The notes beneath the pieces were generated by a model. It was not told the DNA's origin. It ran no database searches and worked only from the letters and a program-made list of their open reading frames with translations. Positions 8,088 to 18,477 of a stretch of 43,358 nucleotides of DNA are shown here, one piece after another; position 1 is the first letter of the stretch, and every line of letters starts with the position of its first letter. Position numbers and translations under genes: made by a program. Source of the DNA: Salinisphaera sp035690525 (lineage in GTDB: Bacteria; Pseudomonadota; Gammaproteobacteria; Nevskiales; Salinisphaeraceae). The stretch is taken from contig NZ_DASSKM010000044.1 of assembly GCF_035690525.1 (NCBI RefSeq), positions 1-43,358 on the forward strand, given 5' to 3'.

Positions 8088-9536
8088 CTAAAGATAAGGC
8101 GAAAACAGCCAAAAGAAGGAATCGCGCAACCGCGTCGGCAGCCGCCGCGATTTGAACTCCTGTCGCGTGTAGCGCCGGCTGCGGCGGATGGTTTCCATGA
8201 CCTGCGCGGTCAGCGTGGCCACGGTTTCGACATGGAACAGCTCGATCGCGAGCTCGAAGTTCAGCCGTAGGCTGCGCGGGTCGATATTCGGCGAACCGAC
8301 CAGCGCGTAACCCTGATCGATGACGAACAGCTTGGTGTGCGCGAACGGCCGCGGCTGGAAATAAATGTCGACGCCGCGCCCGACCAGCTCGCCGAGATCG
8401 TGGCGCGCCGCCCAGGCCACCGGCGGCAAATTGTTGTACTCGGGCAGCACGATCGAAACTTCCACGCCGCGCAGCGCGGCCGCCTGCAGGGCGCCGACCA
8501 GCGCCGGCCCCGGCAGAAAATACGGCGTGACGATGAGTACCCGCTCATAGGCACTGGAGACCGCGGTCATCAGCAGCGTGCTCAGACGCTCGATGTCGTG
8601 GGTCGGCCCGTTCTCTATCGTGCGACACGCCGCATGGCCGAACTCCGGCAATTCGGACGCGCTGACGGCCGTCTGCTCGCCGGTGGCAAACGCCCAGTCC
8701 GACAGGAACACGGCCTCGATCTGGCGCACGATCGGCCCGTCCAGCCGGAAATGCATATCCGCCATGCCGGCGGTGCCGGAGACGAAATGCCGGTCGCCGA
8801 TATTCATGCCGCCGGTAAACGCCACGCCGGCATCGGTAACCAGAATCTTACGGTGATTGCGCAGATTCAGCCGCAGTGACGGCGGCCATAGCCGCGGCGG
8901 CAGAAAGCGCGCCACCCCCACGCCGGCGGCTTCGAGTTCGCCCACCGGCCGCTTGCCGGGCCAGGCATACCACTCGCCGACGCCGTCGATCAGCACGCGC
9001 ACGTCCACACCGCGATCGGCCGCCCGCGCCAGTGCATCGATAAAGCGCCGGCCGACCCGGTTGGTCTCGAAGATATACGTGGTGAGATAGACGAAACCGA
9101 TGGCCGCCTCGATCGCCTCGATCATCGGCGGATACGCCTCGTCGCCGTTGTTGAGTACCGCGATGCGGTTGCCGCCGACCACTGGCCAGGCCGACAGCCG
9201 GTCGCCGGCGGCGGCAAGCCCCAGCCGACGCTGACTGATGAAGGCGCGGTAGTCGCGCAGCACCGCATCCGCCCCCGGCCGATGCGCGCCCAGGCCGTGG
9301 CGCGACGCCCGATCCAGCCTCTGGGCGCGAATCCGCACGCGATTGACGCCGAACATGTAGTACAACAGCGGGCCGAGCGGCGGGAACAGCAGCGAAACAC
9401 CGATCCAGCCGAAAGCGCTGCTCGGCGTCTCGCGGGTCAACAATGCGTGCGCCGCGGCCGCGATACCGCTGCCGGCGATGATTGCGATCGGCAGCCAAAA
9501 CTCGATCACGGCGAACAGCGCGTGCGCCGGACTCAT
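8088..9536 (-). CDS. cls: Cardiolipin synthase, phospholipase D family
   Basis: The product is 482 residues. Two N-terminal membrane helices (about 10-30 and 42-63) precede two PLD domains with complete HKD motifs: H228, K230, D235 (HRKILVTDAG) and H400, K402, D407 (HTKLFVIDQG), each followed by GG/GS-x-N. This is the bacterial ClsA-type layout and length. The enzyme condenses two phosphatidylglycerols into cardiolipin plus glycerol at the inner membrane. Start ATG at 9536. It stands between the glycan block and the opp operon on the same strand, with 130-151 base gaps on each side, and seems independently expressed. Confidence 0.9.
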   Translation of the reverse strand: MSPAHALFAVIEFWLPIAIIAGSGIAAAAHALLTRETPSSAFGWIGVSLLFPPLGPLLYYMFGVNRVRIRAQRLDRASRHGLGAHRPGADAVLRDYRAFISQRRLGLAAAGDRLSAWPVVGGNRIAVLNNGDEAYPPMIEAIEAAIGFVYLTTYIFETNRVGRRFIDALARAADRGVDVRVLIDGVGEWYAWPGKRPVGELEAAGVGVARFLPPRLWPPSLRLNLRNHRKILVTDAGVAFTGGMNIGDRHFVSGTAGMADMHFRLDGPIVRQIEAVFLSDWAFATGEQTAVSASELPEFGHAACRTIENGPTHDIERLSTLLMTAVSSAYERVLIVTPYFLPGPALVGALQAAALRGVEVSIVLPEYNNLPPVAWAARHDLGELVGRGVDIYFQPRPFAHTKLFVIDQGYALVGSPNIDPRSLRLNFELAIELFHVETVATLTAQVMETIRRSRRYTRQEFKSRRLPTRLRDSFFWLFSPYL

Positions 9537-9666
9537 GAAAAACCCACCGGCCGAACCGGCGGCCGGCGCATCGCCGTCGACTGTCCACAGATCATCGCAT
9601 CACCGCTCGCCCTGCGCTCACCGCCACGCCGCGGCCTGACCGGGAGTGTAACAAGGCTTTAATGCC

Positions 9667-10517
<851 letters not shown>

Positions 10518-10518
<1 letters not shown>

Positions 10519-11465
10519 TAGCGGTCTTTGGGGTCCAGCGCGTCGCGCAGCCCGTCGCCGATGAAGTTGAAGCAGAACAGCGTCACCGCCAGAAACAGCG
10601 ACGGGATGAACAACAGCCACGGCGCACGGCCCATTTCGCCGGTGCCGTCGTTGATCAGCGCGCCCCAGGAGGTCAACGGCTCCTGCACGCCCAGCCCCAG
10701 ATAGCTCAAAAACGACCCGAACAGGATCACCTGCGGGATGGTCAGCGTGACGTAGACGATCACCAGCCCCAGCAGATTGGGCACCACGTGGCGGATGACG
10801 ATCGCCGGCCCGGAAGCGCCGGCCATGCGCGCGGCCTCGATATAGGGTTGCTGCTTGATGGTCAGCGTCTGGCCGCGCACGATGCGCGCCATGTCCAGCC
10901 AGCTCACCGCGCCGATCGCCGCGAACATCAAAAACAGATTCTGGCCGAAGAACACCACCAGCAGGATGACGAAAAACATGAACGGCAAGGCATAGAGGAT
11001 ATCGACGGTGCGCATCATCAAGCCGTCCACCCGCCCGCCGGCAAAGCCGGCGGTCGCGCCATAGGCCACGCCGATCAACAGGCTGACGATGGTCGCCACG
11101 ATCCCGACCAGCAGCGAAATCCGCCCGCCGATCATGGTGCGCACGAACAGGTCGCGGCCGACGCTGTCGGTGCCGAAAATATGACCGTGGGCGAGCGTGG
11201 GCGGCGTCCAGATCTGGTTGTAGTCCTGGCTGAAATAGTTGTTCGGGGACAGCCACGGGCCGATGATCACCGCGATCACGATCAGCACCAGCACCGCGAT
11301 CGAGGCCATCGCCGCCTTGTTGGCCTGCAATCGCCGCCAAGCGTCGCGGCCGAGGCTGCGGCCGGCGGCCGCCTCCAACTTGTCTCGCTTGCGGGCAAAT
11401 AATGACCAGCCACGGCTGTGATCGGCTACCGCAGCCGCCAGCCTGCCTTGCTTTTTGGCCGCCAT
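10518..11465 (-). CDS. oppC: Oligopeptide ABC transporter permease OppC/DppC-like
   Basis: The product is 315 residues. It has an N-terminal cytoplasmic region, a first helix (about 53-75), the OppC-type periplasmic loop (GHIFGTDSVGRDLFVRTMIGG region), and then the BPD_transp_1 domain with the EAA loop (EAARMAGASGPAIVIRHVVPN). It forms half of the inner-membrane channel together with OppB. Start ATG at 11465 overlaps the oppB stop by one base, and its own stop overlaps the oppD start, so the genes are translationally coupled. Substrate specificity (di- or oligopeptides) cannot be read from the permease. Confidence 0.9.
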
Positions 11466-12379
11466 CAGTAACTCACCCGCGGGTCGAGCCAGCCGTAGAG
11501 GATATCCACGACCAGATTGAAGCCGATGATGATGATGCCGTAGAAAATGACGATACCGAGCACCAGCGTGTAGTCACGATTCAGCGCGCCGTTGACGAAA
11601 AACCGCCCCAACCCCGGGATGCCGAAGATCTGCTCGATGACCACCGAGCCGGTCAGAATCGCCGCCGCTGCGGGCCCCAGAAACGACACGATCGGCAGGA
11701 TCGCCGCCGGCAATACGTGCACGAAAAACACCCGTGGCGCCGACAGGCCCTTGGCCCAGGCGGTGCGAATATAGTCCGAGCGCAGAACCTCGATCGTCGA
11801 TGCCCGGGTCAGGCGCACGACATAGGCGATGAACGCCAGCGCCAGTGCGGCCACCGGCATGACGTAGCTTTGCCAACCGCCCAGGCCGCCGGCCGGCAGC
11901 CAATCGCGGTAGACTGCAAAGGCCAGGATCATCAACGGCGCAAGCACGAAGCTGGGGACGGATATCCCCAGCAAGGCGCCGCTGGTGGTCGCGTAATCGG
12001 CCACCCTATTCTGGCGCACGGCCGCGAACAGGCCCAGCGGCACGCCGATGAGTAGCGCGATGACCAGCGCGAAGCCGCCGATGGTCGCGGAGACCGGAAA
12101 GCCGGTGGCGATCAGCTCGTTGACGCTCGTGTCCTGGTAGCGATACGACGGCCCGAAATCGAAATGCGCGATGTTGTACAAATAACGGCCGTACTGCTCG
12201 ATCAACGGCTCGTCGAGGTGATATTTCGCCTCCAACTCGGCGCGGACCTGCGGCGGTATCCGCCGCGCGTTGGAAAACGGGCTGCCCGGCGCCGAATGCA
12301 CGAGCACGAACGACAGGGTCAACAGGATGAACAGCGTGGGGATCGCGCCCAGCAGACGACGGGCGATATAAACCAACAT
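11465..12379 (-). CDS. oppB: Oligopeptide ABC transporter permease OppB/DppB-like
   Basis: The product is 304 residues. It opens with the typical first helix (MLVYIARRLLGAIPTLFIL), a periplasmic segment with the family GSPF and YHLDEPL elements, then the permease domain with the EAA motif (IRTAWAKGLSAPRVFFVHVLPAA) and a C-terminal DILYGWLDPRVSY. It pairs with OppC to form the transmembrane pore. Start ATG at 12379 immediately follows the stop of oppA (12380-12382) without any gap. Gene order is A-B-C-D. Confidence 0.92.
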   Translation of the reverse strand: MLVYIARRLLGAIPTLFILLTLSFVLVHSAPGSPFSNARRIPPQVRAELEAKYHLDEPLIEQYGRYLYNIAHFDFGPSYRYQDTSVNELIATGFPVSATIGGFALVIALLIGVPLGLFAAVRQNRVADYATTSGALLGISVPSFVLAPLMILAFAVYRDWLPAGGLGGWQSYVMPVAALALAFIAYVVRLTRASTIEVLRSDYIRTAWAKGLSAPRVFFVHVLPAAILPIVSFLGPAAAAILTGSVVIEQIFGIPGLGRFFVNGALNRDYTLVLGIVIFYGIIIIGFNLVVDILYGWLDPRVSY

Positions 12380-14026
12380 TCAGCGCCCGCCCGCACTCGC
12401 CGGCACGATATTCATATCCTTGCTGTAGTAGGCCCCCAGCGGGTTGCCGACAAAACCCTTCACATACGGCTTGATCAAATGGTGGGCGCTACCGAAATAC
12501 AGCGGGATGATCGGACTGTCGTGCAGCAGTGTCGCTTCGGCAACGTGCATCAGCCGGGTGCGTTTGGGTCCGCTGGGCATGTGCTGGGACGCCGAGACCG
12601 CGCGGTCGTAAACGGCGCTGTGATAGCCCGACTCGTTCTGGGCCGAGTGGGTCTTCATGATCGAGAAAAAGGTGTTCGGGTCCTCGTAGTCGCCGATCCA
12701 ACCGACGTAAAAGATCTGGGTGTTGCGCCGGCTATGGATGGTCTGCAGGTACACCTTCCACTCCTGGCTGCGGGTGTTGATCTCGGCGCCGAGCACCTTG
12801 CGCCACATCGCCGCGGCCACGATCGCCATGCGCTTGCCGCCTTCGCCGGAAACATATAACAGGTTGGCCTTGAGCGGATGCTCTTCGGAATAGCCCGCTT
12901 CATGATAAAGCTTACGGGCCCTTGCCTTGCGCGCCTTATCCGACAGGCCGGCCCATGCGTAGCGCACGCTCCGGTAGCCTTGAAGGGCGGTCGGCACCCA
13001 GCTATAGGCCGGAATCTCGTTGCCGCGCAGAATCTTGTCGGTAATAATCTCGCGGTCAAGCGCCATCGACAGCGCCATGCGCAGCTTGCGCCTGCCCTGG
13101 AACGGCGGCCGGGTCACGTTGAGGCCGAAATAAAACACCGACAACGTGGGCACGGCATGGTATTGCCCCGGAATATGCTTTTTGACCGTATCGAGCTTGG
13201 CCGTGGGAACGCCGGAAGTCCAATCCAGCCCCCCGGCCTGATAGCGTGCCAGCTCGGAGTTGGCATCGGTGATTGGATAGTACTCGACGCGGTCGATTGC
13301 CGTATCCTCGTTGTCCCAATAATGAGGATTGCGCCTCAGCACGATCTTGTCGTTGACCCGCCAGCTCACCAGCTCGTAGGCGCCGTTGGTCACCGCGTGC
13401 TGCGGCTGGGTGAACGCATCGCCCCATTTTTTCACCGCCGGCGGATACACCGGATCGCTGCTGGAATGGGCCAGCGTCTTGAGAAAAAACGGCGTCGGCG
13501 CGTGCAGCTTGATTTGCAGCGTATGCGCATCGAGCGCCGCGACCCCCAGGCTGGCCGGGGGCTTTTTGCCGTCGATGATGGCCGTGGCGTTGACGATCGG
13601 CGCATGAATATCGGCATACGGCGAAGCCGTGCTAGGGGCCACCGCCCGGCGTAGGCTGAAGACGTAGTCTTGCGCGGTCACCGGCGCGCCGTTGGACCAC
13701 TTGGCGTTTTTGCGCAGATGAAAGGTGTAAGTCTTGCCGTCGGCGCTGATCCGCCACGACTTGGCGTCACCGGGGATCACGTGCCCGTCCGGCGCGTAGA
13801 TCACCAGGCCCTCGTACAGATCGCGCAGGATATTGGCCGCCGGCACCCCGGTCGCCTTGGCCGGGTCCAGGGTCTGGGGCTCGGCGCCGTTACCCTTGCG
13901 CAGCGTGGTAATGCCGTCGGGGCCGATCGCGGGTTGGATACGGTTGGGAAAGCCCGGGTCGCCACCGCAGCCGGCCAGCCAGAGGCAGACCGGCAACAGC
14001 ACGCAGATAACGCGGACTCGGCGCAT
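12380..14026 (-). CDS. oppA: Periplasmic oligopeptide-binding lipoprotein, SBP family 5
   Basis: The product is 548 residues with a lipoprotein signal (MRRVRVICVLLPVCLWLAGC; lipobox LAGC, lipidated C20). The mature protein has the family-5 solute-binding pattern: RKGNGAEPQTLDPAKA at the start, LYEGLV, WKIS-like WRISADGKTYTFHLRKNAKW, and a C-terminal PIIPLYF. It delivers peptides to the OppBCD importer. Start ATG at 14026 has aaagggg 5 bases upstream. It is the first gene of the operon; the 106 bases separating it from mnmG (also minus strand) are the likely promoter region. Confidence 0.9.
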   Translation of the reverse strand: MRRVRVICVLLPVCLWLAGCGGDPGFPNRIQPAIGPDGITTLRKGNGAEPQTLDPAKATGVPAANILRDLYEGLVIYAPDGHVIPGDAKSWRISADGKTYTFHLRKNAKWSNGAPVTAQDYVFSLRRAVAPSTASPYADIHAPIVNATAIIDGKKPPASLGVAALDAHTLQIKLHAPTPFFLKTLAHSSSDPVYPPAVKKWGDAFTQPQHAVTNGAYELVSWRVNDKIVLRRNPHYWDNEDTAIDRVEYYPITDANSELARYQAGGLDWTSGVPTAKLDTVKKHIPGQYHAVPTLSVFYFGLNVTRPPFQGRRKLRMALSMALDREIITDKILRGNEIPAYSWVPTALQGYRSVRYAWAGLSDKARKARARKLYHEAGYSEEHPLKANLLYVSGEGGKRMAIVAAAMWRKVLGAEINTRSQEWKVYLQTIHSRRNTQIFYVGWIGDYEDPNTFFSIMKTHSAQNESGYHSAVYDRAVSASQHMPSGPKRTRLMHVAEATLLHDSPIIPLYFGSAHHLIKPYVKGFVGNPLGAYYSKDMNIVPASAGGR

Positions 14027-14132
14027 GAAACCCCTTTGAACCCTAAGAGCCTACTCTGATCCCCGAAGCCAACCAGACTACCGCAGAAAACGAATACCGT
14101 AGACCACGGACCAAACGCCGTCTTACGTACGG

Positions 14133-16049
14133 CTAAGCGCTCTTGGCAAGTTTAGCGCCGGTTTTCTTGAGGTGAACCAGCAATAAGGATATCGCCGCCG
14201 GCGTCATGCCCGGGATACGCGCGGCCTGGCCGATGGTCGCCGGGCGGGCGGCCTCGAGCTTGTCGGTCAACTCGTTGGACAAGCCACTGACTGCGGCGTA
14301 ATCGATATCCGCCGGCAGCGCCGTAGCCTCGTGCGCCGCCGCGCGCTTGATCTCGTCGGCCTGACGGGCGATATAGCCGGCGTACTTGGCCTGGATCTCG
14401 ACCTGTTCGCCGACCGCGGCCGATGCCTCGGCCGACAGCGCGCCGGTGTTTGCGGGCCCGATCGCGGCCAGCGCGGCCAAATCGGCGTGCCCGATGCCCG
14501 GGCGCTTGAGCAGATCGCGGGCCGGCGTGGCTTGGCCGAGCGCGCTGCCCAGCAGCGCCTCGCCTCGATCTCCGCCGAGATCACACGGCTTGATGGTGAT
14601 CGCCGCCAGACGCGACTGTTCGGCGACAATCGCGTCGCGTTTGGCCGTAAAGGCCGACCATCGCGCATCGTCGACCAGGCCGAGATCGCGGCCGGCCGGC
14701 GTCAGGCGCGCGTCGGCGTTGTCCTCGCGCAGCAGCAGACGATGTTCGGCCCTAGAGGTAAACATACGATAGGGCTCGATCGTGCCGCGCGTGATCAGAT
14801 CGTCGACCAGCACGCCGATGTAGGCCTCGTGGCGGCCCGGCCACCAGGCGGGCTCGCCGGCCGCGGCGCGCGCGGCGTTGATGCCGGCCAGCAGCCCCTG
14901 GGCCGCGGCTTCCTCGTAGCCGGTGGTGCCGTTGATCTGGCCGGCGAAATACAGCCCCGGTATCGCTTTCGTTTCCAGGCTGTAATTCAGCGCCCGGGGA
15001 TCGAAGTAATCGTATTCGATGGCATAACCCGGACGCGTGATGTGCGCGCTCTCGAAACCCTCGATGCTGCGCACCAGCGCGAGCTGGGTTTCGAACGACA
15101 AGCTGGTCGAGATGCCGTTGGGGTAGACCTCGGCCGTGGCCAATCCTTCGGGCTCGATGAATATCTGGTGGGCCTCCTTGTCGGCGAAGCGCACGATCTT
15201 GTCCTCGATCGACGGACAGTAGCGCGGTCCGGCCGAGTCGATCGCGCCGGAATAGATCGCCGATTCGTGCAGGCGCTCACGGATGATGTCGTGCGTGCGC
15301 GTGTTGGTGTAGGTGATATGGCAGGGAATCTGGCGCGGGTGCTCGGCTTGGCTGCCCATGAATGAAAACACCGGCGCCGGGTCGTCGCCCGGCTGCTCGG
15401 CCAGCCGCGCATAGTCGATCGACTTGGCGTCGATTCTGGGCGGCGTGCCGGTCTTGAGGCGGCCGACCGGCAGATCGAGCGCGCGCAGGCGCGCAGCCAG
15501 CGCGTTGGACGGCGCGTCGCCGGCCCGGCCGCCGCCGAAGCGCTTCTCGCCGATATGGATCGTGCCGCCCAGAAAGGTGCCGACGGTCAGCACCACGGCC
15601 GGCGCACGAAATGCCAGCCCCATGGCGGTCGTCACGCCCACGACCCGGCCGCCCTCGACGACCAGATCGGCCACCGACTGCTGGAACAGATGCAGGTTCG
15701 GCTGGTTTTCGACCATTGCCCGTACCGCGGCCTTGTACAGCGCGCGATCGGCCTGGGCCCGCGTGGCCCGAACGGCCGGGCCCTTGCGGGCGTTCAAGCG
15801 ACGAAATTGAATACCGCCGCGATCGGCCGCGTGCGCCATCACGCCGCCGAGCGCGTCGATCTCGCGCACCAAATGGCCCTTGCCGATACCGCCGATCGCC
15901 GGATTGCAGGACATCTGGCCGATGGTCTCGATGTTGTCGGTCAGCAGCAGCGTGCGCGATCCGGCCCGCGCGGCCGCGGTCGCCGCCTCGGTGCCGGCAT
16001 GGCCGCCGCCGACCACGATGACGTCGAACTGGGTCTGGCTCTGGGACAT
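14133..16049 (-). CDS. mnmG: tRNA uridine-5-carboxymethylaminomethyl modification enzyme MnmG (GidA)
   Basis: The product is 638 residues, the usual length. It has an N-terminal FAD site (VIVVGGGHAGTEAATAAARAG), SCNPAIGGIGKGHLVREIDALGG, the conserved LKTGTPPRID and FAGQINGTTGYEEAAAQGL motifs, and the C-terminal helical domain ending IPGMTPAAISLLLVHLKK. With MnmE it installs the (carboxymethyl)aminomethyl group on U34 of several tRNAs. I prefer the ATG at 16049; a TTG four codons upstream (16061) is possible. In many gammaproteobacteria this gene is followed by rsmG and parAB near the origin. Here the downstream neighbour is the opp operon, so the ancestral neighbourhood is broken. Confidence 0.95.
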   Translation of the reverse strand: MSQSQTQFDVIVVGGGHAGTEAATAAARAGSRTLLLTDNIETIGQMSCNPAIGGIGKGHLVREIDALGGVMAHAADRGGIQFRRLNARKGPAVRATRAQADRALYKAAVRAMVENQPNLHLFQQSVADLVVEGGRVVGVTTAMGLAFRAPAVVLTVGTFLGGTIHIGEKRFGGGRAGDAPSNALAARLRALDLPVGRLKTGTPPRIDAKSIDYARLAEQPGDDPAPVFSFMGSQAEHPRQIPCHITYTNTRTHDIIRERLHESAIYSGAIDSAGPRYCPSIEDKIVRFADKEAHQIFIEPEGLATAEVYPNGISTSLSFETQLALVRSIEGFESAHITRPGYAIEYDYFDPRALNYSLETKAIPGLYFAGQINGTTGYEEAAAQGLLAGINAARAAAGEPAWWPGRHEAYIGVLVDDLITRGTIEPYRMFTSRAEHRLLLREDNADARLTPAGRDLGLVDDARWSAFTAKRDAIVAEQSRLAAITIKPCDLGGDRGEALLGSALGQATPARDLLKRPGIGHADLAALAAIGPANTGALSAEASAAVGEQVEIQAKYAGYIARQADEIKRAAAHEATALPADIDYAAVSGLSNELTDKLEAARPATIGQAARIPGMTPAAISLLLVHLKKTGAKLAKSA

Positions 16050-16188
16050 AACCTGTCTCAACGATTCGTGCCCTGCGCGGGCATTGCTGATCGAATGGGC
16101 CGCCGGCTGTCGTTATTTAAAACAATCGGCGCCGGGCGAAAAAAGACGCACAATTATAACGCCTGGTACCAGGACCCTTGAACATTTC

Positions 16189-17574
16189 TTAAAGACCCTG
16201 GGCAGCCGCCTGTAATTGATCGACCAACACTTTCCACCCGGGCCGATCGCGGCCGTTGATGCGCATCCGGCCGTCCTCGAGCACGATCTGTATACGATAG
16301 CGCTTACCGTCATCCACCGGCGCAATCAAGTCACGGGCCACGAGTTCGCGAACCCCTGCATCGATACGCGCATCGATGGCCGCTTGCGGATCGCCCGTAT
16401 CGGCCACGCCGAGCATATAGGCGGTCAACCGGCGCAGAATCGGACGCGGCAGCGACAACCGCAGCCGGCCCTGCAACTGCGACAGCAGGCCGACCGCCGT
16501 ATCCGTGCGCCGATAATGCGGCGGCGCCTGGATATGCCCGCGGGCCCGGATGGCGCCGTCGCGCATGGCCAGCTCGAAACGATCGATTTGTATGCGCGAA
16601 CCGCCCGGCAGCAGTTCGGGCACGATATCGCGATACAGCTTGGGCGCGTTGAGCGCGCCGCCCGGCCGGCCGCCGAGCGCGCTCCAGCGCCCGGGCAACG
16701 TCGCCCAGGCCAGCGGGTTCATGCCGCGCTGACGCGCCTCAAGGATGAAAGTGCCCTGGCTGTTGTCGGGCAGCACCAGTTTTTCGATATTGAGCGCAAC
16801 CGCTGTGGTTTTCGGTTGCGGGCGCCGCATGGTGAGATCGACATGGGTCAGTCGGGTGGCGTGGCCGCTGCCGTTATCGAGCGTGATCGAGTCGGCGCTG
16901 AAGTGTCGGTTCGCGAGCGCGCCGCCGGCCGCCGACTGGGCCCGGAAATGAACATTGCGCCAGGCCAGATGGCCGCCCGACTGGCGCACGAGCGAGAACG
17001 AGGGCCAGTCCAGCCGCAGGCCGTCGATTCGGCGCGCCAGCAGCCCGGATTGCAGAGCGCCCGTCACGGCCGCCGTTTTTACGTGCGCCACCGGGTGTTG
17101 GCGGGATACGTCGAAGCTCGCGCCGTCGAGCCTCAGCCACGCCTGGCCACGGCTGTTCAGCCGGATGCGCGAGGTGATGGTCAATGGATCGGGCGCGGGC
17201 GAAAACACGTAGCGCGGCCAGAGCGAAGTGAGATCGGCATGGGTCGTGACCACCGCGAGCACCGGCACGAGCGAAGCGTCGGCGGCGCCCCAGGCCAGCG
17301 GTCCGTGATCGATACGGCTGTCGAGCGTGATCACCGGACAGGGTCGGGTACGACAAAGCGGACCGCTCGGGCGCAGCACGACCGTGGCCCTGGAGACGAA
17401 CCAGCCGCGATCGAAATCGCGGCTTACGACCTGCAGATAACCGGGCACCGACAAGTGCGCCACCACGCGATCGAAGCGCGCGGCCACCAGCCAGCCCACG
17501 CCGTAGGGCGCCGCCACGCAGAGCAGCGCGAGCACCACCACGCCCCAGATCAGCGTCTTGATCAGAAACCGCAC
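16189..17574 (-). CDS. YdgA / DUF945 family protein
   Basis: The product is 461 residues. A single N-terminal membrane anchor (about residues 6-28, LIWGVVVLALLCVAAPYGVGWLV) is followed by a long beta-rich periplasmic region, with family features near the start (ARFDRVV, then a SRDFDRGWFVSRA segment with the WF-S pattern typical of DUF945) and FELAMRDGAIRARG toward the end. E. coli YdgA-type proteins are inner-membrane-anchored periplasmic proteins of uncertain function, related in style to AsmA-like proteins. The start is a GTG at 17574 with gggg about 9 bases upstream. It is divergent from the response regulator gene (222-base gap) and separated from mnmG by 139 bases. Confidence 0.7.
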   Translation of the reverse strand: MRFLIKTLIWGVVVLALLCVAAPYGVGWLVAARFDRVVAHLSVPGYLQVVSRDFDRGWFVSRATVVLRPSGPLCRTRPCPVITLDSRIDHGPLAWGAADASLVPVLAVVTTHADLTSLWPRYVFSPAPDPLTITSRIRLNSRGQAWLRLDGASFDVSRQHPVAHVKTAAVTGALQSGLLARRIDGLRLDWPSFSLVRQSGGHLAWRNVHFRAQSAAGGALANRHFSADSITLDNGSGHATRLTHVDLTMRRPQPKTTAVALNIEKLVLPDNSQGTFILEARQRGMNPLAWATLPGRWSALGGRPGGALNAPKLYRDIVPELLPGGSRIQIDRFELAMRDGAIRARGHIQAPPHYRRTDTAVGLLSQLQGRLRLSLPRPILRRLTAYMLGVADTGDPQAAIDARIDAGVRELVARDLIAPVDDGKRYRIQIVLEDGRMRINGRDRPGWKVLVDQLQAAAQGL

Positions 17575-17796
17575 GACAGCCCCACGGCGGCGTTCGCACG
17601 CCCCGCCCGCCGGATTCGATATCGTGGCCGTGAATCGATCATGCCTGTCATATTATTAGAGCTTGTCGGCGTTTCACACGACGCGTGCCGGCAACCATCG
17701 AACGGCCCGGCACGGCGCCTTTGCCGGCCGGCGCCATAGATTGGCCTTGAGTCCGACAGTCTCCTAGAATCAGCGCAACCACGTTGGAACCCGCCC

Positions 17797-18477
17797 ATGC
17801 GCATACTTGTCATTGAGGACAACGAAGACCTAGCGGCCAATATCATCGAATTCCTCTCGGCCCGGGGGCATGTCGTGGATAGCGCCAGCGACGGCGTGAC
17901 CGGGCTGCATCTGGCGGTGGTGGAAAGCTTCGATGCGATTGTGCTCGATCTGATGCTGCCGGGCATCGACGGGCTGGCGCTGTGCGAACGCCTGCGCGGC
18001 GAAGCGGACAAGCAGACGCCGATCCTCATGCTCACCGCGCGCGACACGATCGACGACAAGCTCGCCGGCTTCGCTTCCGGGGCCGACGATTATCTGATCA
18101 AGCCGTTCTCGCTACTCGAACTGGAAGCGCGGCTGGCCGCGCTCGGCAATCGCGGGCCGCGGCGCAGCACGCACCAGATCACGATCGGCCAGCTCAGCCT
18201 CAACCTCGATACCTGGCAGGCCGAGCGCGAAGACCAGCTGCTCACCCTCACCCCGACCGCGCTGCGTCTGCTGGAGGTGCTGCTGCGGGCCTCGCCCAAG
18301 CTGGTGCGGCGCGCCGAGCTCGAAGCCGCGATCTGGGGCGATCATCCACCGGATTCCGAGGCGCTGCGCACGCACATCCACGCGCTGCGCGCGGCGATCG
18401 ACAAGCCCTTCGCCAGCGCCATGCTGCAGACGGTGCCCACAATGGGCTATCGCCTGATCGATCCGGATGCGACATAG
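17797..18477 (+). CDS. OmpR/PhoB-family response regulator
   Basis: The product is 226 residues. The receiver domain has the acidic pair (ED at 7-8), phospho-acceptor D51 (LDLMLPG), the switch Thr in LTARD and the Lys in LIKPFS. The C-terminal winged-helix domain (about 125-223) ends with THIHALRAAIDKPF and VPTMGYRL, as in OmpR/PhoB DNA-binding domains. It should be phosphorylated by the kinase gene that overlaps its 3' end by 11 bases. Start ATG at 17797. Targets are unknown. It is divergent from the ydgA-like gene, whose promoter it might control together with its own. Confidence 0.92.
   Translation: MRILVIEDNEDLAANIIEFLSARGHVVDSASDGVTGLHLAVVESFDAIVLDLMLPGIDGLALCERLRGEADKQTPILMLTARDTIDDKLAGFASGADDYLIKPFSLLELEARLAALGNRGPRRSTHQITIGQLSLNLDTWQAEREDQLLTLTPTALRLLEVLLRASPKLVRRAELEAAIWGDHPPDSEALRTHIHALRAAIDKPFASAMLQTVPTMGYRLIDPDAT

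Noticed and set aside
10519..11340. Upstream extension of the oppD frame through oppC
   Set aside because: The extension is a shadow inside oppC. The oppD family N-terminus starts at 10518 with the TAATG overlap typical of coupled genes.
16216..17739. A 507-codon plus-strand open frame antisense to the ydgA-like gene
   Set aside because: Long antisense frames are common in this GC-rich DNA. It lacks any family motif and is rich in Arg, Gln and His as expected of a shadow frame.
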